From positions 104,703 to 168,702 of the forward strand of contig JAZRMQ010000066.1 in the NCBI GenBank assembly GCA_045647745.1: 64,000 nt of DNA, read 5' to 3'. Positions 9,190 to 18,193 of the stretch are shown here, piece after piece; positions within the stretch are counted from its first letter, which is position 1, and every line of letters begins with the position of its first letter. The position numbers and the translations under genes were made by a program. Source of the DNA: HGM04593 sp045647745. Its GTDB lineage: Bacteria; Bacteroidota; Bacteroidia; Bacteroidales; Bacteroidaceae. The notes under the pieces are model-generated. The model ran no database searches and was not told the DNA's origin. It worked only from the letters and a program-made list of their open reading frames with translations.

Positions 9190-9197
9190 CAAAGATA
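9190..9197 (-). promoter_or_regulatory. Promoter -7 element for dnaN (TATCTTTG)
   Basis: On the minus strand TATCTTTG matches the Bacteroidetes -7 consensus TAnnTTTG exactly. No good TTTG is found about 20 bases upstream, so only the -7 is called. Confidence 0.6.
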
Positions 9198-9237
9198 AAC
9201 TAAATATATAGAATTTGATAAAAATGAGGCAAAAAAA

Positions 9238-9268
9238 TTGCATTTCGCGAATAAAAGAACTATTTTCG
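9238..9268 (+). promoter_or_regulatory. Promoter for the DUF3127 gene
   Basis: TTG at 9238-9240, a 20-base spacer, then TATTTTCG at 9261-9268, close to TTTG-N19/21-TAnnTTTG. It ends 20 bases before the ATG, which supports the start at 9289 and not the upstream in-frame ATG at 9238. Confidence 0.7.
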
Positions 9269-9288
9269 CCCACAATTTAAAGAGAACT

Positions 9289-9657
9289 ATGGAGATTACA
9301 GGAAAAATCATCGCAGTGCTTCCCGAGAGAGGCGGCGTATCAAAGACAGGAAACGAGTGGAAAATGCAGGAATACGTTTTGGAGACACACGAGCAGTTCC
9401 CAAAGAAGTTGTGTTTTAACGTATTTGGTGCAGACAAGATATCACAATTCAATATTCAGGCCGGCGACGAATTGACAGTTTCATTCGACATTAATGCACG
9501 TGAGTACAACGGCCGTTGGTACAACGATATTCGTGCTTGGAGAGTTGAGAGAGGTGCAGCTCCTGCACCGGCAAACACTCCGGTTATCGACGCACCAAAA
9601 GTTGAGGTGCCCGATTTTAGCAAAGCTGCAAACGACCCCGACGACCTTCCATTCTAA
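9289..9657 (+). CDS. DUF3127 domain protein (small single-strand-binding-like fold)
   Basis: 122 residues from the ATG at 9289 (MEITGKIIAVLPERGG). An in-frame ATG at 9238 lies inside the promoter and is rejected. The domain spans about 1-90 (CFNVFGADKISQFNIQAGDEL; FDINAREYNGRWYNDIRAW) and resembles an OB-fold of single-strand nucleic-acid-binding proteins. The tail is Pro/Ala-rich and ends in DPDDLPF, like the acidic protein-binding tip of SSB proteins (which also ends in DDLPF or DDIPF). This suggests, but does not prove, that it recruits replication or repair partners on single-stranded DNA. It stands alone between dnaN and rho. Confidence 0.88.
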   Translation: MEITGKIIAVLPERGGVSKTGNEWKMQEYVLETHEQFPKKLCFNVFGADKISQFNIQAGDELTVSFDINAREYNGRWYNDIRAWRVERGAAPAPANTPVIDAPKVEVPDFSKAANDPDDLPF

Positions 9658-9694
9658 AAAACAAGAATTGTAAAACTAATTTACCAAAAAACAC

Positions 9695-9733
9695 AAATAA
9701 ACGGCGACTTCAAAAAAAGTCGCCGTTTATTTT
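9695..9733. terminator. Bidirectional terminator between DUF3127 gene and rho
   Basis: A perfect 16 bp stem (AAATAAACGGCGACTT and its complement) around a 7-base loop, flanked by A and T runs. It serves the two converging genes that end at 9657 (+) and 9777 (-). Confidence 0.9.
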
Positions 9734-9776
9734 ATTAAGCATAAAACGATTGACGTTTGTTGCTGCACAAAATATA

Positions 9777-11762
9777 TTACGAGTTCATACTGAGCAAGAA
9801 CTCATCATTGTCTTTTGTTCTCTCAAGTCTCTCCTTAACAAACTCCATAGCCTCAATCGGAGTCATATCCGACAGATACTTTCGCAAAATCCACATACGG
9901 TCGAGCGTCTGACGGTCGAGCAACAAATCATCACGTCGGGTTGATGAAGCAATGATGTTTACAGCAGGGAATATGCGTTTGTTGGCAAGCGAACGATCGA
10001 GCTGAAGCTCCATATTGCCGGTGCCCTTAAACTCCTCGAAAATAACCTCGTCCATCTTTGAACCGGTATCAATTAGAGCTGTTGCAATAATGGTCAACGA
10101 GCCACCATTTTCAATATTTCGCGCTGCTCCAAAGAAACGTTTAGGTTTGTGCAGAGCATTGGCATCTACTCCACCCGAGAGCACCTTGCCCGATGCAGGA
10201 GAGACGGTGTTATAAGCGCGTGCAAGGCGAGTGATAGAGTCAAGAAAAATTACCACATCGTGGCCACATTCCACCATTCTTTTTGCACGTTCAAGAACAA
10301 TGCCGGCAATCTTCACGTGACGTTCAGCAGGTTCGTCAAATGTAGAGGCAATAACCTCGGCATTAACAGAGCGCGCCATATCAGTCACCTCCTCGGGGCG
10401 CTCGTCAATGAGCAGCATAATCATATAGGCCTCGGGGTGATTTGCTGCAATAGCGTTGGCAATATCTTTCAAAAGCATTGTCTTACCGGTCTTTGGCTGA
10501 GCCACTATGAGACCACGCTGTCCTTTACCAATAGGAGAGAAAAGGTCAACCACTCGTGCCGAAAGGTTATCGTAACTGCCGGTGCAGAGTGTAAACTTCT
10601 CCTCGGGAAACAGCGGAGTAAGGTTTTCAAACGACACGCGATCACGCACAAGTTCGGGCGACGAGCCGTTGATGCGATTTACCTTCACTAATGGGAAATA
10701 TTTTTCTCCTGCCGACGCCGGGCGTATTATGCCCTCGACTACGTCTCCGGTTTTCAAGCCATAGAGTTTAATCTGCGACTGCGACACGTAAACATCATCG
10801 GGCGAAGCAAGATAGTTATAATCCGACGAGCGCAAAAAACCATAATTATCGGGCATTATCTCAAGAACACCCTCAACGCGTAAAACATCGGCAAAATCAT
10901 ACTGCTTGGGAGTGGGTTGTTGCTCCTCGGGCTGCGACTGCTCACGACGCTCGTTGTTTTGATGATGTTTTTTATCACCCCTTCTAAACTCTTTATTGTT
11001 CTTTTCGAATTTGGTAGCAAGTTCAACCGGAATCTCTTTAGAATCGGTGGGCAGATTTTCTATTGCAACAAAGGCCTCTCCCTCGTCGGCAGCAGCCACC
11101 TCGGCAACAACGGGCTCAGCCACGGTTGGTTGCTCTATTTGTTGGCCAACTGGTTGGTCTGCGGTTTTATTATTCTTGGGCTTGCGACCACGTTTTTTTG
11201 CGACAGGAGCATTTGTTGTTGCAGGCACAGCCTCGACAACTGGAGTCTCTGCAGGCTCGGTGGCTTCAACAGCTGGAGTCTCGGGCTGCACATTATCTGC
11301 TGCAGCACTCTCTTTTTGAGGCTTACGGCCACGTTTCTTTTGCTTTGGTGCAGCCTCATTTGTTTGAGGAGCAGCAGCCTCGACAACAGCTGTTGCCTCC
11401 ACTGCTTCGACAGCCGGCTGTGCATTAACATTCTCGAGCACCTTTACAGTCTCCGGCTCAACTTTTTGCTTCTTGGGCTCATCTTTCTCAACCTTAACAG
11501 CCTTTTCGCCTGTTGCTGTATAAACCTTGCTTGGTGCATCGGAGTGAATACGATTGCGACGATGCTCACGACGATTCATTCTGTTCTCCTCCTTTACCAC
11601 AGCCGGAGCTCCGCTCTTGCTATTCTGCATAGCCTGACCATCAAGAATACGATAAATCAGCTCATCCCTGCCGAGGGACTTAATTCCCTTAATTCCTAAA
11701 TCCTGAGCGATAGACTGCAAATCGGCAATCTCTTTGCTCCTTAATTGTTCTATATGATACAT
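9777..11762 (-). CDS. rho: Transcription termination factor Rho with long disordered insert
   Basis: 661 residues from the ATG at 11762 (MYHIEQLRSKEIADLQSIAQ); a longer reading at 11804 adds residues foreign to Rho. The N-terminal Rho domain (1-45) is followed by an insert of about 235 residues rich in Ala, Pro, Glu and Val, with two AT-hook-like motifs (KKRGRKP near 142 and 189) and a basic stretch RMNRREHRRNR. Then come the RNA-binding OB domain (about 290-360, VLEIMPDNYGFLR) and the hexameric ATPase (Walker A AQPKTGKT; Walker B VVIFLDSITRLARAYN). A similar disordered region in B. thetaiotaomicron Rho has been linked to phase separation. A leader of about 110 bases precedes the gene. Confidence 0.96.
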   Translation of the reverse strand: MYHIEQLRSKEIADLQSIAQDLGIKGIKSLGRDELIYRILDGQAMQNSKSGAPAVVKEENRMNRREHRRNRIHSDAPSKVYTATGEKAVKVEKDEPKKQKVEPETVKVLENVNAQPAVEAVEATAVVEAAAPQTNEAAPKQKKRGRKPQKESAAADNVQPETPAVEATEPAETPVVEAVPATTNAPVAKKRGRKPKNNKTADQPVGQQIEQPTVAEPVVAEVAAADEGEAFVAIENLPTDSKEIPVELATKFEKNNKEFRRGDKKHHQNNERREQSQPEEQQPTPKQYDFADVLRVEGVLEIMPDNYGFLRSSDYNYLASPDDVYVSQSQIKLYGLKTGDVVEGIIRPASAGEKYFPLVKVNRINGSSPELVRDRVSFENLTPLFPEEKFTLCTGSYDNLSARVVDLFSPIGKGQRGLIVAQPKTGKTMLLKDIANAIAANHPEAYMIMLLIDERPEEVTDMARSVNAEVIASTFDEPAERHVKIAGIVLERAKRMVECGHDVVIFLDSITRLARAYNTVSPASGKVLSGGVDANALHKPKRFFGAARNIENGGSLTIIATALIDTGSKMDEVIFEEFKGTGNMELQLDRSLANKRIFPAVNIIASSTRRDDLLLDRQTLDRMWILRKYLSDMTPIEAMEFVKERLERTKDNDEFLLSMNS

Positions 11763-11881
11763 AAATAAGATGATGACGCTCACCCGCCAAGGGGTAAAGC
11801 TCACAATAATGAAAATCTAAAAAAGATATATTTACTTGATTGAAACAGCAGAACAAAGAATGTCCTGCACTAATTGTAATG

Positions 11882-11889
11882 CAAAGATA
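11882..11889 (-). promoter_or_regulatory. Promoter -7 element for rho (TATCTTTG), with a long leader
   Basis: An exact TAnnTTTG match on the minus strand; no clear TTTG upstream. It predicts a start near 11875 and a leader of roughly 110 bases, compatible with attenuation-type control as known for rho in other bacteria. The rest of 11763-11980 shows no gene and no clear terminator for the gene that ends at 11981. Confidence 0.5.
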
Positions 11890-11980
11890 ACGATTTTGTT
11901 TAAAACACACCGTTTTTTTTATATTTTTTTACAGACGGGGCAAATTATACAAAGCAGACAACGTTCAGAGAGTAAACACA

Positions 11981-13114
11981 TTAAAACAGTTCTTCAAACT
12001 TTTTCAAAATATCTTCAACCACATTCATACGGGCAAGAATTGTACCTTTTTTGTTTACAAGTACAGCCGACGGCAACTCTGTTACACCATATAAAGCAGC
12101 CGCCTTGGCACTGCCACCGGTTGCATCGCAAAGCTGCACCCAGTTAATACCCAGTTCGTCTACAAAAACTTTACAATCGTCTGCGTTACTATCGAGCGAC
12201 ACGCCAACAACTTGCAGACTCTTATCTTTGTATTTATTATATGCCTCCAAAAGCACCGCAAGCAGTTCTTTTGCATCCTTTTGCCAACTGGACCAAAAGA
12301 GTACAAGAGTGTAATTGTTGGCCGACACTTCATCGGCAAGCGACACTTTGCCTCCATTTATATTCTCAAGCTCAAAATTTTGAAATCTCTTACCAACACC
12401 TGTCTGTGCAAGTGTTTCAGACATCTCCTCAATATACTTTTCGGTAATTGAAGCGTCGAGCACCTCGTTTGTCACGCGTTTTTTCATCGCATCGTATAGT
12501 TTGTTACGATACTCAACCGGCACCTTATCAAAAGCCGACAACAACTTTTCCGAAGAGACAACGCCAACCGACTGCAATAGATAGAAACAACCAACGGGAG
12601 TTGTGATATTCTCCCTAATCTCCTTTAAAGCATAAACATCAAATATATCCCCGGCCAACAGCGCCAAATCTTTGATGCTGTCACGCATCGACGCGCCAAC
12701 GTTCAGAAAATCCATCACCTCGGGCTCGCATAGCTTACGCAAGTTTATAATTCTCTCCTTTTCAACCATAAAACGATTTAAACGTTCATTGGCCGGCGTG
12801 CCGCTGACAAATACATCGCCGGTAAAGTCAACACTCAATACACCCGGTTCAGCAACCACATAATTTCCATCAAGCACTTGCTGCGAGGAGATAAAATAGA
12901 CCGAAGGAACGCTGTCGGAGAGCAGAAATTTGAACCTACCACCCTTTACAACCGCCGAGTCGAGCGGAGATAATATATCGTCAACCGGAGTCACATACAG
13001 CATTGTACCATCAGGTGCAGACGCATAGCGACCATTGATTTTGCACCCTTTTTCATCTCCCGAGCAGGAAAACAGAAGGCACGCCAACAATAAAAAGGAA
13101 AGTAGTTTTTTCAT
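11981..13114 (-). CDS. Lipoprotein with thioredoxin-like (TlpA/AhpC-type) domain lacking the CxxC pair
   Basis: 377 residues. Lipobox LLFSC with Cys17, then an acidic SGDEK. Residues about 25-110 look like DUF4369 (INGRYASAPDGTMLYVTPVDD), followed by a helical linker and a C-terminal thioredoxin fold (about 240-375, NYTLVLFWSSWQKDAKELLA; GVTELPSAVLVNKKGTI). In active TlpA-like proteins the segment reads FWASWCPPC; here both cysteines are gone (WQKDA), so no dithiol redox activity is expected. It is the last gene of the SusC/SusD locus, 26 bases after the lipocalin-like gene. Its role there is unknown. Confidence 0.8.
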   Translation of the reverse strand: MKKLLSFLLLACLLFSCSGDEKGCKINGRYASAPDGTMLYVTPVDDILSPLDSAVVKGGRFKFLLSDSVPSVYFISSQQVLDGNYVVAEPGVLSVDFTGDVFVSGTPANERLNRFMVEKERIINLRKLCEPEVMDFLNVGASMRDSIKDLALLAGDIFDVYALKEIRENITTPVGCFYLLQSVGVVSSEKLLSAFDKVPVEYRNKLYDAMKKRVTNEVLDASITEKYIEEMSETLAQTGVGKRFQNFELENINGGKVSLADEVSANNYTLVLFWSSWQKDAKELLAVLLEAYNKYKDKSLQVVGVSLDSNADDCKVFVDELGINWVQLCDATGGSAKAAALYGVTELPSAVLVNKKGTILARMNVVEDILKKFEELF

Positions 13115-13140
13115 TTAATAAGGCTGTGTTTACATTTTAA

Positions 13141-13617
13141 TCATTCAGCGCTGCCCGACTCAAACCAATCGACAATCTCGTCTGGCACCTCATTGCAACG
13201 AACATATTTACAACGGTCGCCATCCTTTGTATCGGCAGTAAGAATCATATACTCCTCGAACAGAGCCGTTACAAGATAAGCATTGTTCCAGTTGCCTGTG
13301 CCATAGTCATACACTCCGTCAAGAATGTAGCCTTTGTAGTGGTCTTTAGTGATAGAGTAACTACCGGTAAGACGACAAGGATACATTGTGTCGAAATTTT
13401 GATACATAGTAAATGTTCTATCGCTGCGCACAAACTCAATGTAACAATAAAGCCCATCGGGAAGCGGTTCACCCTTAACCTCTTCGAGCGCCCAAACTCC
13501 CGAAACATTGTTATAAGTTACCTCGAGCGACTGTGGAGCCTCATCGTTGTCCTGAGAGCAAGCAACAAGCCCCGAAAGAACAAGCATAAATGCCATTGTC
13601 TTTAAAAATTTCTTCAT
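13141..13617 (-). CDS. Small lipocalin-like lipoprotein
   Basis: 158 residues. Lipobox GLVAC (Cys20) is followed by SQDNDE. The rest is predicted beta-rich, with the pattern of lipocalin-like Bacteroidetes proteins (VSGVWALEEVKGEPLPDG; SYSITKDHYKGYI; MILTADTKDGDRCKYVR). Such barrels bind small hydrophobic ligands in some relatives; no ligand can be inferred here. It lies 8 bases after the DUF1573 gene within the SusC/SusD locus. Confidence 0.65.
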   Translation of the reverse strand: MKKFLKTMAFMLVLSGLVACSQDNDEAPQSLEVTYNNVSGVWALEEVKGEPLPDGLYCYIEFVRSDRTFTMYQNFDTMYPCRLTGSYSITKDHYKGYILDGVYDYGTGNWNNAYLVTALFEEYMILTADTKDGDRCKYVRCNEVPDEIVDWFESGSAE

Positions 13618-13625
13618 AAGTATCT

Positions 13626-14420
13626 TTATTTTTCTAATTTCACTTTAAGTGTCCTGTCCGAGATGCGCCCCTCTACGCCATCAATAACCACACTAAAAAG
13701 TTGTGGAGCATCAAGTGGCAGCATATCGCCATTAATTGTTATTACTATATCCCCCTCCTCGCCCGGTGCAATTTCTCGCGGCTCAGTGGAGAAAGAGACG
13801 AAAGAGGGCAACAATTTGGACGAGAGAACAAGAGGCCTTGTTCCAACGTTTGCACAAGGGATGCGCTGCTGAGGGCTGGTGCCGGGCTTTACCGGTTCAA
13901 AAGCCACCTCTTTACGTTTCATTTTCAATGTTCCCACACGACAAGGCAAGTGATTCCACTCGTCATTGTCTATAACATTACCCAAAAGGGTAAGTTTCGC
14001 TACCGGCTCTTTGCTGGAAAGAGAGGTGTAGACGAATGTATTTGTATCGACAGTCCCCGAGCGTCTGCGAGGGTTGAAAAGAACCCTTATCACGCCCTTT
14101 TCACCGGGAGCTATCAGACTATCGCCAATTTCGGTGGCAGTACAGCCACAATTTGTTGTTACCCTTGTAATTATCACCGGTTTATCGCTGACATTGACAA
14201 AGGGATAATCTATTGCCAAAGGAGAATCGCACTCATATATCACACCAAAATCCTGCTGCAAAGCCTCAAAGCGCAGCAGATTGCTGCTACCGCGTAGCAG
14301 TCGTGGCGACATTAGCGAATCCAACTCCGCGCGCGACAGCAACTTTCTATCCTGTGCCTGCACAGAAACACCCATAGCAAGCAAAAGGACAGACAGCACA
14401 CACAGAATTCTCCTTTTCAT
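13626..14420 (-). CDS. Exported DUF1573 protein
   Basis: 264 residues with an N-terminal signal peptide (cleavage near VSVQAQ; no lipobox Cys). Residues about 55-145 hold a DUF1573 domain, an Ig-like fold with the hallmark TTNCGCTATE, and a second, similar beta domain follows (about 165-262). The family is widespread in Bacteroidetes and mostly of unknown role, probably periplasmic. It is the only protein of the locus, apart from the SusC porin, that is not a predicted lipoprotein. Confidence 0.8.
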   Translation of the reverse strand: MKRRILCVLSVLLLAMGVSVQAQDRKLLSRAELDSLMSPRLLRGSSNLLRFEALQQDFGVIYECDSPLAIDYPFVNVSDKPVIITRVTTNCGCTATEIGDSLIAPGEKGVIRVLFNPRRRSGTVDTNTFVYTSLSSKEPVAKLTLLGNVIDNDEWNHLPCRVGTLKMKRKEVAFEPVKPGTSPQQRIPCANVGTRPLVLSSKLLPSFVSFSTEPREIAPGEEGDIVITINGDMLPLDAPQLFSVVIDGVEGRISDRTLKVKLEK

Positions 14421-14438
14421 AGAAACGACTATAAATAA

Positions 14439-16454
14439 TTACATCCAGCCGTTACCATTGGCTCCGTTTCGCACCGTAACTACAACTGAGTGCACATTGC
14501 CATCAACAGTAACATTAATGGTGGTAAAACCTTCGGCAACGCCCTCAACAGTCAAAAGCGTTCCGGCAACACTTGCCATTGCAATATTCGCATCGGCAAC
14601 CTCGGCGCTGTACGACAGATTTTCGCCATCGACAAAGAAACGCGCAAGATTAATCTCTGTGCTTTCACCCGGAGCAACGTATATATTCGGTAATTTCATC
14701 TCGGCACCCGCGCCTTCAACAGCCTTCAAGAGCGCCGCGGCATTAACTAAACGGCCCATTTTACCGACATATTTCGAAAGAGGTGTCTTTGTTGCAGCCG
14801 AACCGGGTGAAGAGTGATTATAATAGGATTTTTTTTCGCCAACAAAGTGTTCGTCGATATTGGTAGAGGTGCTGTACACAAGGTCCACAAACTCCTCGGC
14901 GCGGAAGTGACGGCGCTTCTCAACAGCATAAGAGAGGCCCAACGCAATAACACCCGATACGTGAGGACACGCCATTGATGTTCCCTCGTAAAAGCCGTAT
15001 GTGGGCTTTCCCTCAACGACAATAGTAGAATATATCATACCATTGTTGCTATAATCACTGCCCGGAGTTCCATAGTAGTCACCATCACCGCCGGGAGCAG
15101 AAAGGTCAACCTCGGCGCCAAAGTTTGTATAGGTAGCAGGAGTGTAATCGGCAGCCACAGCACTCACCGAGATACATTTTGAATAGGCACCGGGATAGGC
15201 CGACATTCCGGCAAACTCATTACCCGACGCAAAAACCACAATACCGCCATCTATCACACCATTGGGGGAGCCTGCATTGTTGATAAAGTAGTCGATAGCC
15301 TCCTTCTCAAGCGGATAAAGAGCAGCCCACTCCTTCTCCGACGCAGGACCGGGAGTATATCCCTGTATAATATTTGAATAAGCCGAATTATAACCCCAAC
15401 TGCACTGCATAATCACAGCACCATTATCAGCAGCATATTTGAATGCCTTTGCCTCCATAGCAACGGTTGACGCACGATTATCGTCAAAAATCTGCAACGA
15501 CATAATCTTTACGCCGCTCTTGCCCTCGGCATAATTTCCACCGGCAATACCGGAAACGCCGATGTCATTGTTGTTTACAGCAGCAATTGTGCCCGCAACG
15601 TGTGTGCCGTGACCAGTGTCGTTGGTAGATGTTGTAGAGATATATCCTCTATCCGATGCAAAGTTATAACCATAGAGGTCGCCCTTGTATCCATTGCCAT
15701 CTTTATCTACTTTTGATGCATACTCTTCTTCATCTTCATTAACCCAAATATTAGCCATCAAATCGGGGTGTTCCCACATTACGCCCTCATCCATCACACC
15801 TACAATAATAGAGCTGTCGCCGGTACACATTTTCCAAGCCTCCTCACAACCAACGTCGCAACCGGCAATAGTCGGTGCAAAGCTGTAATTGCCAGTGTTG
15901 ATATATCCCCATTGCAAAGATAGTAATGAGTCATTGAAAAATTGAGCAGTAGAGGCGCGTGTAGCAGCCGGCTGAGTATACTCCTTCGCAGCTCTGTTAT
16001 CTATGCGATAAATCCTTTTGTTGCACTGCACCTTTGAAATTTCACCAAGCTTGGCAAGTTCCTTGACAGCAACAGAAAGATCGACATTCTCATCGAAGCA
16101 GACCTTATACCACAAGTGCAGCCCAGCCTCGCGTGTGCGCTCCTCATTACGTTGGTCAACAGGAAAGACACGCTCAAAGCTATATGTGCCCAAAATCCCA
16201 AGCACCTCATCGGTCGAAGGGATACCGCTGCGTGTAGCCTTGCCGGCACCAGCAGCACGTGTCGCAAAGTAATTATCCAAAATAGCCGTCATCTCGGGAG
16301 AGAACTTTATCAGCAACTCTCCATCTATCGCATCCATAGTCAATGGAAACGAAGTCTCCGGTTGCTCCGGCATATCATTTGTCAAATCATTATCATTGCA
16401 AGATGACAATGACAACGCAAACAGCGCTGAATATATTAATAATCTTGTTTTCAT
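14439..16454 (-). CDS. Subtilisin-family (S8) serine protease lipoprotein
   Basis: 671 residues from the ATG at 16454; a GTG 6 bases earlier overlaps the upstream stop. Lipobox LSSC (Cys19) is followed by acidic NDNDL. Residues about 40-150 form a pro-domain (inhibitor-like beta-alpha). The catalytic domain has D222 (VGVMDEGV), H285 (GHGTHVAG), N412 (ASGNE) and S493 (GTSMACPHVSG), so it should be active. A C-terminal Ig-like beta domain (about 580-670) follows. The acidic residues after the lipid Cys suggest display on the outside of the outer membrane. It would be the degradative enzyme of the locus, cutting proteins for uptake by SusC/SusD. It starts 2 bases after the BACON-LRR stop. Confidence 0.93.
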   Translation of the reverse strand: MKTRLLIYSALFALSLSSCNDNDLTNDMPEQPETSFPLTMDAIDGELLIKFSPEMTAILDNYFATRAAGAGKATRSGIPSTDEVLGILGTYSFERVFPVDQRNEERTREAGLHLWYKVCFDENVDLSVAVKELAKLGEISKVQCNKRIYRIDNRAAKEYTQPAATRASTAQFFNDSLLSLQWGYINTGNYSFAPTIAGCDVGCEEAWKMCTGDSSIIVGVMDEGVMWEHPDLMANIWVNEDEEEYASKVDKDGNGYKGDLYGYNFASDRGYISTTSTNDTGHGTHVAGTIAAVNNNDIGVSGIAGGNYAEGKSGVKIMSLQIFDDNRASTVAMEAKAFKYAADNGAVIMQCSWGYNSAYSNIIQGYTPGPASEKEWAALYPLEKEAIDYFINNAGSPNGVIDGGIVVFASGNEFAGMSAYPGAYSKCISVSAVAADYTPATYTNFGAEVDLSAPGGDGDYYGTPGSDYSNNGMIYSTIVVEGKPTYGFYEGTSMACPHVSGVIALGLSYAVEKRRHFRAEEFVDLVYSTSTNIDEHFVGEKKSYYNHSSPGSAATKTPLSKYVGKMGRLVNAAALLKAVEGAGAEMKLPNIYVAPGESTEINLARFFVDGENLSYSAEVADANIAMASVAGTLLTVEGVAEGFTTINVTVDGNVHSVVVTVRNGANGNGWM

Positions 16455-16456
16455 AA

Positions 16457-18175
16457 TCACTCCTCTGTTATCTCATCTTTAAGTTCATATTTTTTCCTTG
16501 TGCCCGGGAATACATTATAGTAATAGTCAAAAGTTTCAGGCTCATTGTCAAAGCGAACAGGCTCACCGGCCGAGTTTAAGCCCTGCTCTTGTTGATTGAA
16601 GATAAGCAGGTCGGGTGCCCATTCAAGTAAATATGGATGATAGAGCAACCAATTGGGCAATTTTCCGGTTAAAAAGTTCAAATTAAGCCTCAACATTCGG
16701 CAGTTTGGCAAAATCTTTGGCATTGCATTATCGGCAAGATAACTAATTGTATCGCCACCAAAAGCCTCGACGTCGCTCTGAGTATATGCCACAACACCCT
16801 CTTCGCCAACTTTAAAATCGGGGATATTACCCTCGATATAACAATTTGAGAATGCCAGCTCCTCAAGATCTTCCCAAAGGAACAGATTGCGGAAGGTACT
16901 GTCTGTGCTTGCATTTATATTCAAGCCAATACCACCTTCTGACTCATATTCGCCCTTTTTGCGCAAATCCATAGGTGCAAAATTCCAACGGCGTGAAGCG
17001 ACAAAACTCAACGATTTCAATTGAGGGAAATTATCTTTTGTGAGTATTGAAGGAATCTCTGTAAAGTTATTTGCGCTCAGGTCGAGAGCAACAAGCGAGT
17101 CGCCAAGCTCAACAAAGTCATCGGGCAAAGAGACAAGGCCGTAAGAGAATATTGTCAGATATTTCAAGTGTTCAAGTTTACAAATATCGCTACCCAATTC
17201 AATATCAAGCAACATTGTATTCACATTACTTGAAATAGACAAAGACTCCAGATACTTCAAATGACGAATCTCGGCAGGAATTGTCTCCTTTGTATCTACG
17301 AGGTAATATTGTACAGAACGCACACGGCCGACAGCATCCTTTGCGGGCAAACCCTTGTCGCTTGCCTCCCACAGTGTCACGCCGTTCCAATATTGCATAT
17401 TCTCGCCGGTGTCCCAAGCATCGCTCCAGCAGTTCATAAGGTCATACATAACCACAAGCGCCAACGAGTCTCCGGCACGATTATCCTCAATCTTTAACGC
17501 CGGTTTCTGATACACCGATATTACAGACGTCTCAACCTGTTCAGTCCCCTCGCCCTCGGGGATGAGTCTAATCTCGGCAACACGCTCCTCGGGGATAGTG
17601 TTCATCTTCCAATCGAAACGCAATTTTGTGGTGCGTGGACGAGCGCCCTTGTCCAGTTCGACAGTATATTTATCGGCTGTAAGCCACTCCTGATTTGAGC
17701 CTGAACCGGGATAAACAACCTTAACACCAAACTTAACGTTTGTTGTTACAGTTGTCTCGAAATAACGCTCATCGTATTTTGCCGATGACTCAATGCTAAT
17801 TTCACTCTGCTCGGGGACAATCATCTTTCCATAGCCCATCTGCTTTACAGTAACACTCTTTGCAGGGTTACTAGCCGGGATAAAGCGCACTGTCGCCGTG
17901 CGCATATTGTTTACAAGCGATGAATCCGCAACCAATTTACAGGTCATTGTTCCCATACCACTGGCCGGAGAAACAGAGAGCCAAGGCTCTGATACTGAGA
18001 TTGTCCAGCTGTCATTGCTCTCAATCTGTATAACATCTGCTCCACCCTCGGCAGCAAAAACAATATCACTCTTGTCTAGAGAAAAGCCGGTGCTATTTCC
18101 CTCATCGTCGTTACAAGCGACAAATGAGAAGCAGACAATTAATCCTAATGCTATCTTATATAATTTTTTCATCAT
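16457..18175 (-). CDS. BACON-domain, leucine-rich-repeat lipoprotein
   Basis: 572 residues. Lipobox SFVAC (Cys21) then NDDEG. Residues about 30-115 are a BACON domain (NDSWTISVSEPWLSVSPASG; TATVRFIPASNPAKSVTVKQ), a second BACON-like beta domain covers about 118-230, and the rest (about 285-470) holds leucine-rich repeats (LKYLESLSISSNVNTML; LVALDLSANNFTEIPSILTK). BACON domains often act as spacers or binding modules in surface glycan- or protein-binding proteins. It probably binds substrate on the cell surface beside the subtilase. A second in-frame ATG directly follows the first. Confidence 0.8.
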   Translation of the reverse strand: MMKKLYKIALGLIVCFSFVACNDDEGNSTGFSLDKSDIVFAAEGGADVIQIESNDSWTISVSEPWLSVSPASGMGTMTCKLVADSSLVNNMRTATVRFIPASNPAKSVTVKQMGYGKMIVPEQSEISIESSAKYDERYFETTVTTNVKFGVKVVYPGSGSNQEWLTADKYTVELDKGARPRTTKLRFDWKMNTIPEERVAEIRLIPEGEGTEQVETSVISVYQKPALKIEDNRAGDSLALVVMYDLMNCWSDAWDTGENMQYWNGVTLWEASDKGLPAKDAVGRVRSVQYYLVDTKETIPAEIRHLKYLESLSISSNVNTMLLDIELGSDICKLEHLKYLTIFSYGLVSLPDDFVELGDSLVALDLSANNFTEIPSILTKDNFPQLKSLSFVASRRWNFAPMDLRKKGEYESEGGIGLNINASTDSTFRNLFLWEDLEELAFSNCYIEGNIPDFKVGEEGVVAYTQSDVEAFGGDTISYLADNAMPKILPNCRMLRLNLNFLTGKLPNWLLYHPYLLEWAPDLLIFNQQEQGLNSAGEPVRFDNEPETFDYYYNVFPGTRKKYELKDEITEE

Positions 18176-18193
18176 AATCTCACTGCATTAATT

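Noticed and set aside
10917..11699. 260-residue plus-strand frame opposite rho
   Set aside because: It is antisense to the low-complexity rho insert; the product is Leu/Cys/Ser-rich without any domain, as expected for a shadow of Ala/Glu/Pro codons.
11763..11804. Upstream start for rho at 11804
   Set aside because: It adds 14 residues (MSFTPWRVSVIILF) not seen in Rho; ATG 11762 gives the normal N-terminus.
13701..14297. 198-residue plus-strand frame opposite the DUF1573 gene
   Set aside because: It lies antisense to a recognised protein and has no recognisable features.
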